Source: Brachynemurus nebulosus
Taxonomy: Eukaryota; Arthropoda; Insecta; Neuroptera; Myrmeleontidae
Direction of reading: 5' to 3'
DNA: 64,000 bases
NCBI GenBank assembly: GCA_035578155.1
Contig: JAPWDM010000001.1
Location: forward strand, 86,235,150-86,299,149
The translations under genes and the position numbers were made by a program. The notes below the pieces were generated by a model, which did not search any database, was not told where the DNA came from, and worked only from the letters and a program-made list of their open reading frames with translations. This document shows positions 1-10,161 of the stretch, piece by piece; within the stretch, counting starts at the first letter, position 1; the number at the start of each line of letters is the position of its first letter.

Positions 1-33
1 TTTCTTTCAGAGACAGCATCATAACTTATAGCA

Positions 34-2965
34 GAGTCGGATAAGCTCCAAATTTTAGTGAATAAGGAACTGTTTCCCTCCTCAGATTTTTTTTTTTGTA
101 GCATGTTAATTACATCGAAGACTATACGAAATGAACATTTTCTACCACTTGCAACCGCCGCTACGAAAGTTATCGGCCATTTTGTGAAAAATCGACCATT
201 TTAGTCGTACTTTCTAAATATAGATGAATATATCTCGGTATGTGTAGGTCTAAAAAAAACGAAAAAATTGAGGCTATTCACTACGATATAATCTACCAGC
301 GGTTACAATATGAATTTTTTATCTGCACACATAACCTTAAAAAAAAATAAAAATTGGAGATATTGGTAAATTTTGGTTTTCTGGTTTTAACTTGGGATGT
401 TTTAAGTGAAATTTGATGAAATTTTCAGAAAATATACTTTTTAACGTGGACAATAACTGGTTAAAATTTCAAATCAAAATATCTAACAAAAGCCCCGAAA
501 ATTAACGTCAATTTTGAAAATTGATTGGCCAATGGTTTTTGTGCATTGTATCGTAGGAGGTTCTATTTCCTTTTAAAATGTAGGTTTTTTTATGCACTTT
601 ATGACGATGGATAAGAAAAAATTTTTAAGCTTGAAAAAAAGCGAAAAAAATCGATTAAAAATTCAAAATCGTCGGCTATGAACAATATTTGAAAAATAAT
701 TTAAATCAAGTAAACCCCTATAATTTAAAAATTTAAGTAGTAATTAGTTTCATAGAAGGGTCACAAGGTTCCATGTAAGGGTTACACTAATCGAACCCAA
801 TTGAAAAAATTAAGTTTAAGAAATTAAGGTTCAATTGTTTTCAAAAATGCACAACATCAAAAGTATATAAGCTGAAAGCTCCCATCCATTCACAAGCTGC
901 AAATTCAACATTCTTTAAGAGTGTATTAACAAACTAAGTGGCTTAACACCTATGAGCCTTTCGACGAACTATGGACTTAATTTTTCCAAAGTTGTTTTTT
1001 AATTGGGTTCGATTCGTGTAATCCTCATTTGGAAGCTTGTAACCCTTGTATGGGAGAAATTATTATAACTCAGTATTTAAATTATGGTGGTTTACTTGAT
1101 TTAAATTATTGCAGTTGCTGTTGAATTTGCAGCTCGTGAGGTGGGTGGGAGCGTATATGTACTACTACAAAAAATTAAGGGAACAAAAAAAAGAAAAAAT
1201 TTTTTTTCAGGTTTTTTTAGTTTCAAAAAAATTAAAAAATTAAAATTAAATTTAAAAAAAAATTTTTTTTAAAAACAAAATAATTCGTTACAATTTTTAA
1301 AAAAAATTCTGACAAAAAATTTTTTTTTTTAATTTTCAAATTTAATGGATAAAAGACGCCTAATTGTGAGAAAAGTTGAAAAAAATTGAATTTTCCATTC
1401 AATTTTGTTACTTTAATTTTTTTCTAAAATTTTGAACAAACAGTTTAGAAAAACCATTCAATAGATCGATCTGCTGATTTACAGGATTATTGGGGGTACA
1501 GTGAGGTATAAAAATTCGTACAAAGATTAGATTCTCCAACAACATTCGCAAGGATGCGAACAATTTTTCGCAACAAGGAAAAAAGTCCCTTTTTTCAGAT
1601 TTTTCAGGTTAAATTTAAGGATGAAAATTTTTTTCCTAAAGTACGCGGCACAACCATGTCAGAAATTTATTCCAGATTGAAAAACTGCCCTTTAATTTTC
1701 TGTTCGATCACTGGTTACAGAGTATCGATGGTTAAAGCAAAAAGGATCCCTTTTCATTCAAAGTTGGATATCTCCGGAACAATTCAACGTAGAGAAAAAT
1801 TTAAGAAGGGAAATTGAAACTGAATAAGCAGGCTATCAAGTCAATACCATGACTTTACTGTAAAAAAAAAAAAAAAGCCCCTAGACCGAAAAAAAAGAGC
1901 AAAAAATTTTCAAAATTTTTTTTCTTATTCTTAGAATTTCTCGATAACTGCTACAGTTACCTACTCCTAAAAATTTTTGGACGAAATATCTCAAAACTAG
2001 ATTCTTGTAGCTTCAAAATGCTTTTTTAATCATCTCGATACGACTGCTTTTCACGTAAATACAGCCCTTCAAAAATCACTCAAAAATTAACAATTTTTCT
2101 TTGCTACCTTAATTTTTTGTAGTAGTACACGTTTGATGTTGCGTATTTTTGAAAATAATTAAACCTTAATTTCTCCAAACTTGGTTTTTTAATCACGTAC
2201 GATTCCTGTAATCCTCATTTGGAAGCCTGTAACCCTTGTATGCCACAAATAATTCAAACTGATATTTAAATTACGGCAGTTTACTTGATTTAAATTATTT
2301 TTCAAATATTGTTCATAGCCGACGATTTTGAATTTTTAATCGATTTTTTTCGCTTTTTTTCAAGCTTAAAAATTTTTTCTTATCCATCGTCATAAAGTGC
2401 ATAAAAAAACCTACATTTTAAAAGGAAAGAGAACCTCCTACGATAAAATGCACAAAAACCATTGGCCAATCAATTTTCAAATTTGACGTTAATTTTCGGG
2501 GCTTTTGTTAGATATTTTGATTTGAAATTTTAACCAGTTATTGTCCACGTTATAAAGTATATTTTCTGAAAATTTCATGAAATTTCACTTAAAACATCCC
2601 AAGTTAAAACCAAAAAACCAAAATTTACCAGTATTTCCAATTTTTATTTTTTTTTTTAAGGTTATGTGTGCAGATAAAAATTTCATACTGTAACCGCTGG
2701 TAGACTATATCGTAGTGAATAGTCTCAATTTTTTTCGTTTTTTTTAGACCTACACATACCGAGATATATTCATCTATATTTAGAAAGTACAACTAAAATG
2801 GTCGATTTTTCACAAAATAGCCGATAACTTTCGTAGCGGCGGTTGCAAGTGGTAGAAAATGTTCATTTCGTATAGTCTTCGACGTAATTAACATGCTACA
2901 AAAAAAAAAAAAAAAAAAAAAAATTGAGGGGGGAAACAGTTCCTTATGCTTTGTTTATCTGACTC
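34..2965. mobile_element. Foldback-type DNA element, copy 1
   Basis: The ends are inverted copies of GAGTCGGATAA-like sequence (GAGTCGG at 34-40, CTGACTC at 2959-2965). The inverted arms continue for roughly 0.8 kb: the block with the T-run, GTAGCATGTTAATTAC and the segment ending TTATCGGC at about 95-180 recurs in reverse complement at about 2820-2900. A second copy lies at 15165-18103 in the opposite orientation. The middle (about 880-2130) is A/T homopolymer-rich and holds only an 87-codon ORF (1554-1817) with no recognisable domain. No transposase is visible, so the element is non-autonomous. The insertion splits the reading frame of a LINE RNase H fragment on the right. No clear target duplication was found, so the exact termini are uncertain by a few bases. 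Confidence 0.8.
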
Positions 2966-3492
2966 CATTATTAATGCGTTGGCTACATTATTCGGGAGCT
3001 GCAACCTCTGGCGCAATGGCTCAAAGGTTACACATTCCTCAACTATATGCCTCACGGTTAGCGCCGTTCCGCAGGCGGCGCACCTTGGCTGATCCTCACC
3101 GGCGAGAAGATGACGATGTGTTAACGCCGTGTGGCCCAAGCGTAAACGCGTCAGGGCCACACTCTCTCGCCGGCTCAGATTTACGGGTGCCGGAGTTCTT
3201 CGGACCTCAGGTTTCACCTGTCTGAGCTTAGCCGTGAGGTTGTTCCACTCACGTTGCCATTTCTGATCGATCGCCGATCTAATGCACACTCTCAGATCCT
3301 CTGGGCGTATGGCAATGTCCTGTGGCTCACCGGCTTCGGCTGCATGACGTGCTGCCTGGTCGGCGAGTTCATTGCCAGGTATCCCCACATGTCCGGGAAT
3401 CTAAAAGAAGGTGATAGACTTTTGGCGGAGCATGTAGAGATACGTCAAGATGTTCTGCACCAGTGGATCGATGGTATGAGAGTGGCAGATCG

Positions 3493-3493
<1 letters not shown>
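2966..3493 (-). pseudogene. Non-LTR retrotransposon RNase H and C-terminal Cys/His fragment
   Basis: Read on the minus strand, the frame from about 3490 contains IPGHVGIPGNELADQAA, the end of a LINE-type RNase H domain. It is followed by TRLRLGHTALTHRHLL and a C-x2-C ... H-x4-C pattern (RCAACG, VRHIVEEC) typical of the C-terminus of Jockey/I/R1-like ORF2 proteins. An in-frame TAG lies at about 3401-3403, where the family normally has a Trp just before the IPGH motif. The frame runs directly into the foldback element at about 2966, where residues come from its terminal repeat. The fragment is 5'-truncated at an ATT/AAT microsatellite. It is a dead remnant; the exact clade is not resolved. Confidence 0.8.
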
Positions 3494-3534
<41 letters not shown>

Positions 3535-3557
3535 TATTATTATTATTATTATTTATT
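3494..3557. repeat. ATT/AAT microsatellite
   Basis: Nearly uninterrupted ATT repeats with one interruption, followed by a T-rich tract to about 3582. The tract separates the RNase H fragment from the LINE 3'-UTR-like segment. On the minus strand it reads as A-rich then TAA repeats, as at the 3' end of a LINE. Confidence 0.95.
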
Positions 3558-3559
3558 TT

Positions 3560-4610
3560 TTATTTTTATTTTTTTTTTTTTAAATTGGGATACTGCTGCC
3601 GGTGGATGGCGCGGTCAGCAGCACCCGGCGGCATCGCCAACAGAGGGCATGCGCCGCCATAAACAGTAAAAATAAAAACGACATATAAAGACAGGGACAC
3701 ATAAATGCACTAGACAATGGACAAACATACACATAATAAAATTCACCGATGAGCCCTGCGATCCCAGGGCTTCATAAAGACCGGACAGTCCTTGGTGGCG
3801 GCACGCTAAGTACCAGCCAGAACGTCCGGTCACCAAGGACTGAAAAACCAACGATGAAACTCCCCCCGAGGTGCAAAGGGCCCCGGGGTGGAGGAACCTG
3901 ACTAAACAAACTCAAAAAAAAAAAAAAAAAATAAATAAATAAATAAATAAATATCACAGAGCCGTATCACAAAACGGTATCACAGAAGAACTTATTGCGT
4001 CACTGTGCAGCCACTAGCCAACCAGTGACGCTACAAGGAGTTAAAACAATGCCGCTGTAGAGCCATAACAACAGGCCTACAGCGGCATAACAAAATATCA
4101 CAGATAAGGAACATTTAATAACAAATAAAGAAAAGGCAACAAAATATCACAGACAATCATCACAGTAACCCACTCCACTCATAGGGGGGGGGGGACTTAG
4201 CCATCCAGTGGTACAGTGGGGATCATAACAACGCTGCCGGAGGTCGAAAGAGCCTCCATTAGCTAAATACCAAATAAAAACTCAACAAGAAAAGAAATAA
4301 CAACAAAACATAACAACAGATTATCACAGTTAAAATATCACAATTAACCCACTGCATTTCTGAGGGGTAAAAAAAAGCAACCAGGGGTACAGTGGGGATC
4401 ACAACAACACCACTGGGGGCCCGAAGGACCTCCAGTGGCAAGAAACACATACGTGGGACAAGGACAATAACAGTAAATAGAAAAAAATTATGTGTTAAAT
4501 GATTCTGTGTTTGTCTTATTTATTAACTAACCATAGCCCCGTTAGCCTGCTAGCCAGCTAGCAGTTACCACCGAGCACGACGAGGACGAGGGGTTGGATT
4601 TAGGCCCGGC
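3560..4610 (-). other. Hairpin-rich 3'-UTR-like segment of a LINE
   Basis: No ORF of note. On the minus strand the segment ends in an A-rich tail and then TAA repeats, which suggests the 3' UTR of a 5'-truncated LINE. It holds a run of perfect stems: 3752-3758 with 3765-3771; 3786-3797 with 3831-3842 (12 bp); 3997-4005 with 4023-4031 (9 bp); 4051-4060 with 4077-4086 (10 bp). Two related modules around 4161-4260 and 4332-4440 share the order TATCACA..., CCCACT..., GGTACAGTGGGGATC and a short stem. A poly-A/AAAT tract lies at about 3912-3952. The parent element is not identified. Confidence 0.5.
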
Positions 4611-4623
4611 ATTATTATTATTA

Positions 4624-7600
4624 TAGACTTTTACGCCAACCTGGCGCTCACTACTCAGTAGGACAGTACTGGGTAACATTCACCTATACCGGCATTATGC
4701 AAGGTATTAGGCTCTGTGGAAGGGTAATGTGCCAAACCAATCCGTAAAAGTACCGTAGTACATTCACGGACGGGTTTGTCACATCACTCCCTATATTGTT
4801 GTTATTGCTACTTGAAACGAGGTGTTATTCGTCTATTTTGGTGTACACTGGGTCGTACGGCGAGACTTTTGTGGGAGCGTAGATGTTGGCTCAATGACAG
4901 AGGGCTGTGAAAGCCTAGTTCGTTTTCGTGTCCTCAAATGGTAGGTAGGAGTAGGGACAGAGGGAAGGGAAAGGACTGTTTGTGTTTGTGTGTGTGTTTG
5001 TGTATGTGTGTGGATGTGCCTTTCTATTTTACGTTTCTTGGTGTAGATGTTTTCTGGTTCATCAAATTGCTCATTAAGATCGGGTGTTCCTGGAACTGCG
5101 CGTTTAGATGGTACAGAGGTTGACGGACCTTGTGTGTTATTGAATTGAGGAGGATTGTGCACCAGAGCGGTAACAGTGACAGTGCGGCAGTTGTTCGATC
5201 CCCCCTCTCCATCAGACGAATCTGGATCTGTATGTGTGTTAAGTGTTTGTCTTTCAGTGTTAGTGTATTGTGTGTTTATGTATGTGTGTTGTGTGTCAGT
5301 AGGATGAGTGTCAGTGTATTGTTCGCTCACTGTAGATGGCTCAGATGGAGTAGAAGCAGGTCTTGTGCTTTCACATATCGCAGTCGGATTTGTATTACTG
5401 AGGAACTTCCGTACTATACGACACGTGGTTATGATCACTGCCTTTTGCATAGTGACATATGTGTATTTTGGGAGACCCAAGAGGCTCAAACTATTATCTA
5501 GTGTGTGTGGAATGACCCCGGTGGCACTGAGCACTATTGGAACGATGTGGACATGTTCCATTCGCCATTGTTGTTTTATTTCGGCTGCGAGGTCAGTGTA
5601 TTTATTCAATTTAACTGCGTGTGTTTTTTGTAAGTTGTGTGTATTTGGAACCGCAATATCGATCAGATAGGTTGTCTTAGTGTTTTTCATTACGAAGGTG
5701 ATATCTGGTCGATTATGATTTATGGTCTTATCTGTAATAATCGACCGATCCCAGTAAAGTCTACAGGAGTCATTCTCCGCTACTACTTTTGGTGTGAGCT
5801 TGTAGTAAGGTGTTTTATCGGTTATAAGGTGGTGCTTAACCGCTAGTTTCTGGTATATGATTTTGCCAACCTGGTCGTGACGGTGTTTGTATTCGGACTG
5901 AGCGAGCTGAGTACAGGCAGCTGTGATGTGTTGGATCGTTTCAGGTTTGGAATGGCATCTCCGGCATGAGTCAGATGTTATTGACGAGTCACGAAGTATG
6001 TATTTTGAGTAATTCTTTGTATGAATTACTTGATCTTGTATAGCTAGCATGAATCCTTCAGTCTCCGGGAAAAGACTTCCTTGACTCAACCAGGCGTGCG
6101 ACGCTGCTTTGTCGACGTTACTCTGATTAAGATCATGTGGATGTCTCCCATGTAAAGGCTTCCGAATCCATTGCTGAATTTTGTCCTCCTTCGTGACCAA
6201 ACGGCAAAAACTATCTGGCATTTCTGTGTGTGAGAGGTTTAATGGTGTGTATGCCTTGTCGGCTTGGATTATTACATTGTGTAAGTGTGATGTGTGTGTT
6301 TTGGTGTAAAAGTATTCTCGCAAGTTATGAACCTGTTTATTATGCGTGTTCCTTATGTCTATAAGACCTCGACCCCCTTCGGCTCTTGGCAGCGTCAATC
6401 GTTCTATCGCTGCTTTGGGATGATGAATTCTGTATTTGGTCATAAGGACGCGGGTCTTGATCTCGATGTTTGTCAAGTCCGTAGGCGTCCATTTGATTAC
6501 CCCAAATGAGTATGTTAGCACCGGAATTGCGTAGGTGTTAATTGCTTTGATGGTTTTTTTTCCATCAAGGTGGGTGCTCAGTAATCTCCGTACACGCGTT
6601 AGGTATTGCTGCATCAGGTGTTGTTTTACAGCGCTGTGATCTATACGTTCGTCCTGATTGAATCCGAGATACCGGTACGACTCTCCCTCGTCCATGGGCT
6701 GCATAACAGACCCTGGTTCGTGTTCGAATGCGACCGCATCTCGTTTTCCTCCAGAACGACATTGTGTTCGACATTTATCGATTCCGAACTCCATACAGAG
6801 GTCTCGCGAAACCTCGTTGGAAAGTCCCAGCAGCTGCTGTAATTGATGTTTAATAGCTGCATAGATCTTAATATCATCCATGTACATTAGATGTGAAATG
6901 GTATGGCGCGAATTCGTTTGCGTACCTACATTGTAACCGTATTTGGTTTTATTTAACAGGCGAGAAAGTGGATTCATTGCGAGACAAAACCATAATGGAC
7001 TCAATGAGTCGCCTTGGAATATGCCGCGTCTTACTTGAATAAGGTCGCTTGTTGTTTTTTCATTACCAATACTCAAATGTAAGGTCGTTCGCCAGTCGGA
7101 CATGATCGTTCCAAGGAAGTTCACGATACTTGGGTGTATTTTGTACAGCTCCAATACTCTCCGCAACCAGGAGTGCGGGACCGAATCAAATGCCTTTTTA
7201 TAATCAATAAACGCTGTGTACAGGTTACGTTTTCTCCCTTTCGCTTGTTCCAGTACTACGGAGTCAATCAGAAGCTGCTCTTTGCAGCCTTGTGACCTCT
7301 TTCGACATCCCTTTTGTTCTTCTGTCAGTATGGTGTTAATCTGACAATGCTCATTGATCTTTTCTGCCAGACAGGACGTCAAAATCTTATACACTGTAGG
7401 CAAGCAGGTGATAGGCCTATAATTCGCAGGATTTTTTGTATCACTGTTTTTAGATTTCATGTATGTGATACCCTGCGTTAGGAACTTCGGTGTCAGGTTT
7501 GGTGTTCTTATAAATAGTGTAAAGTGTTCAGCGAGATACTTGTGTGTTGATGTAAAGTGTTTGAGCCAGTAGTTTTGTATGTTGTCGATGCCAGGTGCCT

Positions 7601-9114
7601 TCCAGTTATGCGATCTCTGTAAAGCTCTGGAGACGTCCTCTGTAGTAATGTCCGTATAGGGCATCTCCGGAAGATGTTCGTTATTCCTGTACTCTGTATC
7701 GATCCAGCTGGCTTTGTCATTATGGTCAATGGTGTTGGACCATATATTCGCCCAGAAACTATGGAGTGCGTTCTTCTCCGGTAGACCATTACTGTCAGTT
7801 ACCGTGTTCGTTAGAGACTGATAAAACCGTCTCTCGTTTCTGCTGAACGCTTGGTTTTGTCGTCTGCGTTCAGTACTGGTCTTATATCTTCGTAAGCGCT
7901 TCGCTAGTGCTGTTAATTTTTGGTGAAGCGTATCTCTGATCTCTGTGAGTGTTTTATTGGGTTCCTCGTGTTGTGTGTGTACTGTGTGTTTGCGTAATAT
8001 GTCGTGTATGTATTTGTTGAGCCGTTTGGACCTCGTACCCTGTTGGTATTGGGTGATCCTGCCGAGGTTGCATCGGATGTTGCTGATGCGTTTATTCAAT
8101 CGTGTTTCCCAGGCAGGAGTTTTGTGTTCCTTCGAGTTGTGCGCTACAGGTGGTGTTACATCGGACCCGTTACAACGTATAGCTGCAACGGCTCCACAAT
8201 AGATAGCTGTGTGTAACTCGATAAAATTGTCACATGTTTCCAAGTGTTTAGGCAGTATTGTATTGTTCAATATCTCATCGATCTCAGCCAATCTACGTGA
8301 GGTGTGTTGTTTAGGCAACAAGTACCTATGTGTGGGGTCCGTCCCTTCAAATTCAGTAAGCGCTGTGTTAAATTCCAGTTCGATCTTTTGCAGTAGGGTG
8401 TCATTTACTGCTGTCTCATGGTGGTCAGGCTTATTCTCGACAAGTTGTTGAGTGTCGTTTTGTGTGGGGCTCTCCATTTCTGGTGGGCCGTCGTCCTGAC
8501 TTTCTTCATTTTGAGCAAATTGATGTGCGACTTGTGTTTTAATCGTGTTTATGAGGGAGGAAGGGATAAGGTTATTGGTAAAAATGACACGTTTTTGGTC
8601 TGCCAGTCTCTGTTCAGTGACGCGACTAAGGTGAGGGTAGGTGCGCGCGAACTCTTGATGTAATTTCGTACGGTAACCAGTTTTGTCCGTTTCAAGTCTA
8701 GTAACTTGGAAGTATGTGCGTACGATGAATTCATTCAGTTCATCTGTCCATTGCATACGCACACGCTTCTTACCAGCTTTAGTGGTCCCCAAAGGATGCT
8801 CCGAGGAAACACTTAAAGTCGGCTGAGCCAAAGGTGTTGGGGGCTCCGTAAGTAGGGCAGTAGCATTTTGGCTGAAGGTGTTGTTACAGCTGACAGGTGG
8901 CTGCCTAGAACCCAACCTGTCGTCACCGTGATCTGAACTGTCACATTCAGTGGTGACCCTGATGCGCCCGGTCGCTCCACCGGCAGCGGCAGTTTTCCGA
9001 GGCCTTTTTTTTGTTTTCACCATCCTAATGGGTTGTCCTTTTAGTCGCCTTTTACGACAAGCAGGACTTACTGTGGGCAAATTCTGCAAAGTGAAGCCCC
9101 CACCCACAGGGCGT
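4624..9114 (-). mobile_element. Full-length R4/Dong-like non-LTR retrotransposon in TAA repeats
   Basis: An element of about 4.5 kb read on the minus strand, with one long ORF and a 3' UTR of about 200 bp. It is bounded on both sides by TAA/ATT repeats (4611-4625 and 9115-9142). The protein has an RT domain with YMDD and a C-terminal restriction-like endonuclease. This architecture and the TAA target match the R4/Dong clade; Dong of Bombyx mori is known for insertion in TAA repeats. The 3' UTR from 4624 to about 4832 is repeated almost unchanged at 9142-9350 in the neighbouring truncated copy. No frameshift or stop was seen in the ORF, so the copy may be young. Confidence 0.85.
4833..9023 (-). 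CDS. R4/Dong-like reverse transcriptase/endonuclease polyprotein
   Basis: Replication protein of the LINE: it nicks the target DNA and primes reverse transcription there. The open frame extends upstream to 9197, but that part crosses the AAT repeat (an Asn run) and the neighbouring copy's UTR. The Met at 9021-9023, before KTKKRPRKT, is therefore the first sensible start and gives about 1396 residues. Order of parts: a basic N-terminus; a conserved region beginning WTDELNEFIVRTYF; the RT domain with RGIFQGDSLSP and YMDD (near nt 6873-6886); a C-terminal C-x2-C-x7-H-x4-C finger (CRRCHSK ... HITAAC); and an endonuclease signature RPDITFV followed by YLIDIAV (near nt 5710-5660). The tail is rich in Thr/Gln/His repeats. 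The start codon is inferred; the element could also use a non-AUG start nearer the 5' end. Confidence 0.85.
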   Translation of the reverse strand: MVKTKKRPRKTAAAGGATGRIRVTTECDSSDHGDDRLGSRQPPVSCNNTFSQNATALLTEPPTPLAQPTLSVSSEHPLGTTKAGKKRVRMQWTDELNEFIVRTYFQVTRLETDKTGYRTKLHQEFARTYPHLSRVTEQRLADQKRVIFTNNLIPSSLINTIKTQVAHQFAQNEESQDDGPPEMESPTQNDTQQLVENKPDHHETAVNDTLLQKIELEFNTALTEFEGTDPTHRYLLPKQHTSRRLAEIDEILNNTILPKHLETCDNFIELHTAIYCGAVAAIRCNGSDVTPPVAHNSKEHKTPAWETRLNKRISNIRCNLGRITQYQQGTRSKRLNKYIHDILRKHTVHTQHEEPNKTLTEIRDTLHQKLTALAKRLRRYKTSTERRRQNQAFSRNERRFYQSLTNTVTDSNGLPEKNALHSFWANIWSNTIDHNDKASWIDTEYRNNEHLPEMPYTDITTEDVSRALQRSHNWKAPGIDNIQNYWLKHFTSTHKYLAEHFTLFIRTPNLTPKFLTQGITYMKSKNSDTKNPANYRPITCLPTVYKILTSCLAEKINEHCQINTILTEEQKGCRKRSQGCKEQLLIDSVVLEQAKGRKRNLYTAFIDYKKAFDSVPHSWLRRVLELYKIHPSIVNFLGTIMSDWRTTLHLSIGNEKTTSDLIQVRRGIFQGDSLSPLWFCLAMNPLSRLLNKTKYGYNVGTQTNSRHTISHLMYMDDIKIYAAIKHQLQQLLGLSNEVSRDLCMEFGIDKCRTQCRSGGKRDAVAFEHEPGSVMQPMDEGESYRYLGFNQDERIDHSAVKQHLMQQYLTRVRRLLSTHLDGKKTIKAINTYAIPVLTYSFGVIKWTPTDLTNIEIKTRVLMTKYRIHHPKAAIERLTLPRAEGGRGLIDIRNTHNKQVHNLREYFYTKTHTSHLHNVIIQADKAYTPLNLSHTEMPDSFCRLVTKEDKIQQWIRKPLHGRHPHDLNQSNVDKAASHAWLSQGSLFPETEGFMLAIQDQVIHTKNYSKYILRDSSITSDSCRRCHSKPETIQHITAACTQLAQSEYKHRHDQVGKIIYQKLAVKHHLITDKTPYYKLTPKVVAENDSCRLYWDRSIITDKTINHNRPDITFVMKNTKTTYLIDIAVPNTHNLQKTHAVKLNKYTDLAAEIKQQWRMEHVHIVPIVLSATGVIPHTLDNSLSLLGLPKYTYVTMQKAVIITTCRIVRKFLSNTNPTAICESTRPASTPSEPSTVSEQYTDTHPTDTQHTYINTQYTNTERQTLNTHTDPDSSDGEGGSNNCRTVTVTALVHNPPQFNNTQGPSTSVPSKRAVPGTPDLNEQFDEPENIYTKKRKIERHIHTHTQTHTQTQTVLSLPSVPTPTYHLRTRKRTRLSQPSVIEPTSTLPQKSRRTTQCTPK

Positions 9115-9142
9115 TTATTATTATTATTATTATTATTATTAT
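9115..9142. repeat. TAA/ATT microsatellite between the two Dong-like copies
   Basis: Pure ATT repeats lie exactly between the 5' end of the full-length LINE and the 3' end of the truncated copy. They look like a target remnant or a product of TAA-directed integration. Confidence 0.9.
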
Positions 9143-9674
9143 AGACTTTTACGCCAACCTGGCGCTCACTACTCAGTAGGACAGTACTGGGTAACATTCA
9201 CCTATACCGGCATTATGCAAGGTATTAGGCTCTGTGGAAGGGTAATGTGCCAAACCAATCCGTAAAAGTACCGTAGTACATTCACGGACGGGTTTGTCAC
9301 ATCACTCCTTATAATGTTGTTGTTGTTGCTTGAAACGAGGTGTTATGCGTCTATTCTGGTGTACACTGGTTCGTACGACGAGACTTTTGTGGGAGCGTAG
9401 ATGTTGGCTCAATGACAGACGGCTGTGAAAGCCTAGTTCGTTTTCGTGTCCTCAGAGAATAGGTAGGATTAGGGACAGAGGGAAGGGAAAGGACTGTATG
9501 TGTTTGTGTGTGTGTTCGTGTATGTGTGTGGATGTGTCGTTCTATTTTTCGTTTCTTGGTGTAAATGTGTTCTGGTTCATCAAATTGCTCATTAAGATCG
9601 GGTGTTCCTGGAATTGCGCGTTTAGATGGTACAGAGGTTGACGGACCTTGTGTGTTATTGGGTTGGGTTGGTTG

Positions 9675-9675
<1 letters not shown>
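9142..9675 (-). mobile_element. 5'-truncated Dong-like copy
   Basis: It contains only the last roughly 100 codons of the ORF (homology begins at NNTQGPSTSVPSKRA near 9660 and stops at 9351) and the 3' UTR. The protein differs from the full copy at only a few positions, for example a Thr/Asn change near the C-terminus, so the copies belong to the same subfamily. On the minus strand the truncation point is preceded by a long AAT tract, as expected for incomplete reverse transcription into a TAA target. Confidence 0.85.
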
Positions 9676-9764
<89 letters not shown>

Positions 9765-9775
9765 ATTATTATTAA
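9675..9775. repeat. Long ATT/TAA microsatellite
   Basis: About 30 ATT units with a single interruption (TATAATT near 9762). It bounds the upstream side of the truncated Dong-like copy and is the probable original target tract. Confidence 0.95.
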
Positions 9776-10161
9776 TTGTGTTGATTTTTTGATTATATCG
9801 TCTAAACATATAATAACACTTTCCATTGTACTTAGCAAAAGTTTTGGAACTCATTTCAATTAATATTAACTGATAGCTAGGGAGCTGATGGGAGGAATTT
9901 CTATATGATTCCATCGTCTGGTAGAAGTTGATAATAAGAAGACAATAAAAAAATAGACAATAAAAAAATTTCTACCATTAATTTATTGTTGCGATACTAA
10001 ATGAGAGCTTTCCAAAATTGTAAAAAAAATAGGTACCCTATATAATACCATCGCGTCTGCCTCTTTTTCTAATAAAATGTTAGCTTTAAAGTAAAGGAAA
10101 TGAAAGAAATTTTTGGGTTTTTATGATATATGAAAAGAAAAGTGATTTCATCGTCCGGCAG
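9776..10161. other. AT-rich intergenic sequence, nothing recognised
   Basis: No ORF, RNA gene or repeat family recognised. The phrase CATCGTC(T/C)GG(T/C)AGA occurs twice (near 9913 and 10149), the second time directly before the next TIR element. Confidence 0.6.

Noticed and set aside
3254..3669. Plus-strand ORFs over the RNase H fragment and microsatellite
   Set aside because: They lie antisense to the recognised RNase H frame and run into simple repeats.
9024..9197. N-terminal extension of the Dong-like ORF up to 9197
   Set aside because: It translates the neighbouring copy's 3' UTR and the AAT repeat (an Asn run), so it is not part of the element's own protein.
9542..9863. ORFs made of long Ile or Asn runs
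   Set aside because: They are translations of the ATT microsatellite in different frames and have no coding meaning.
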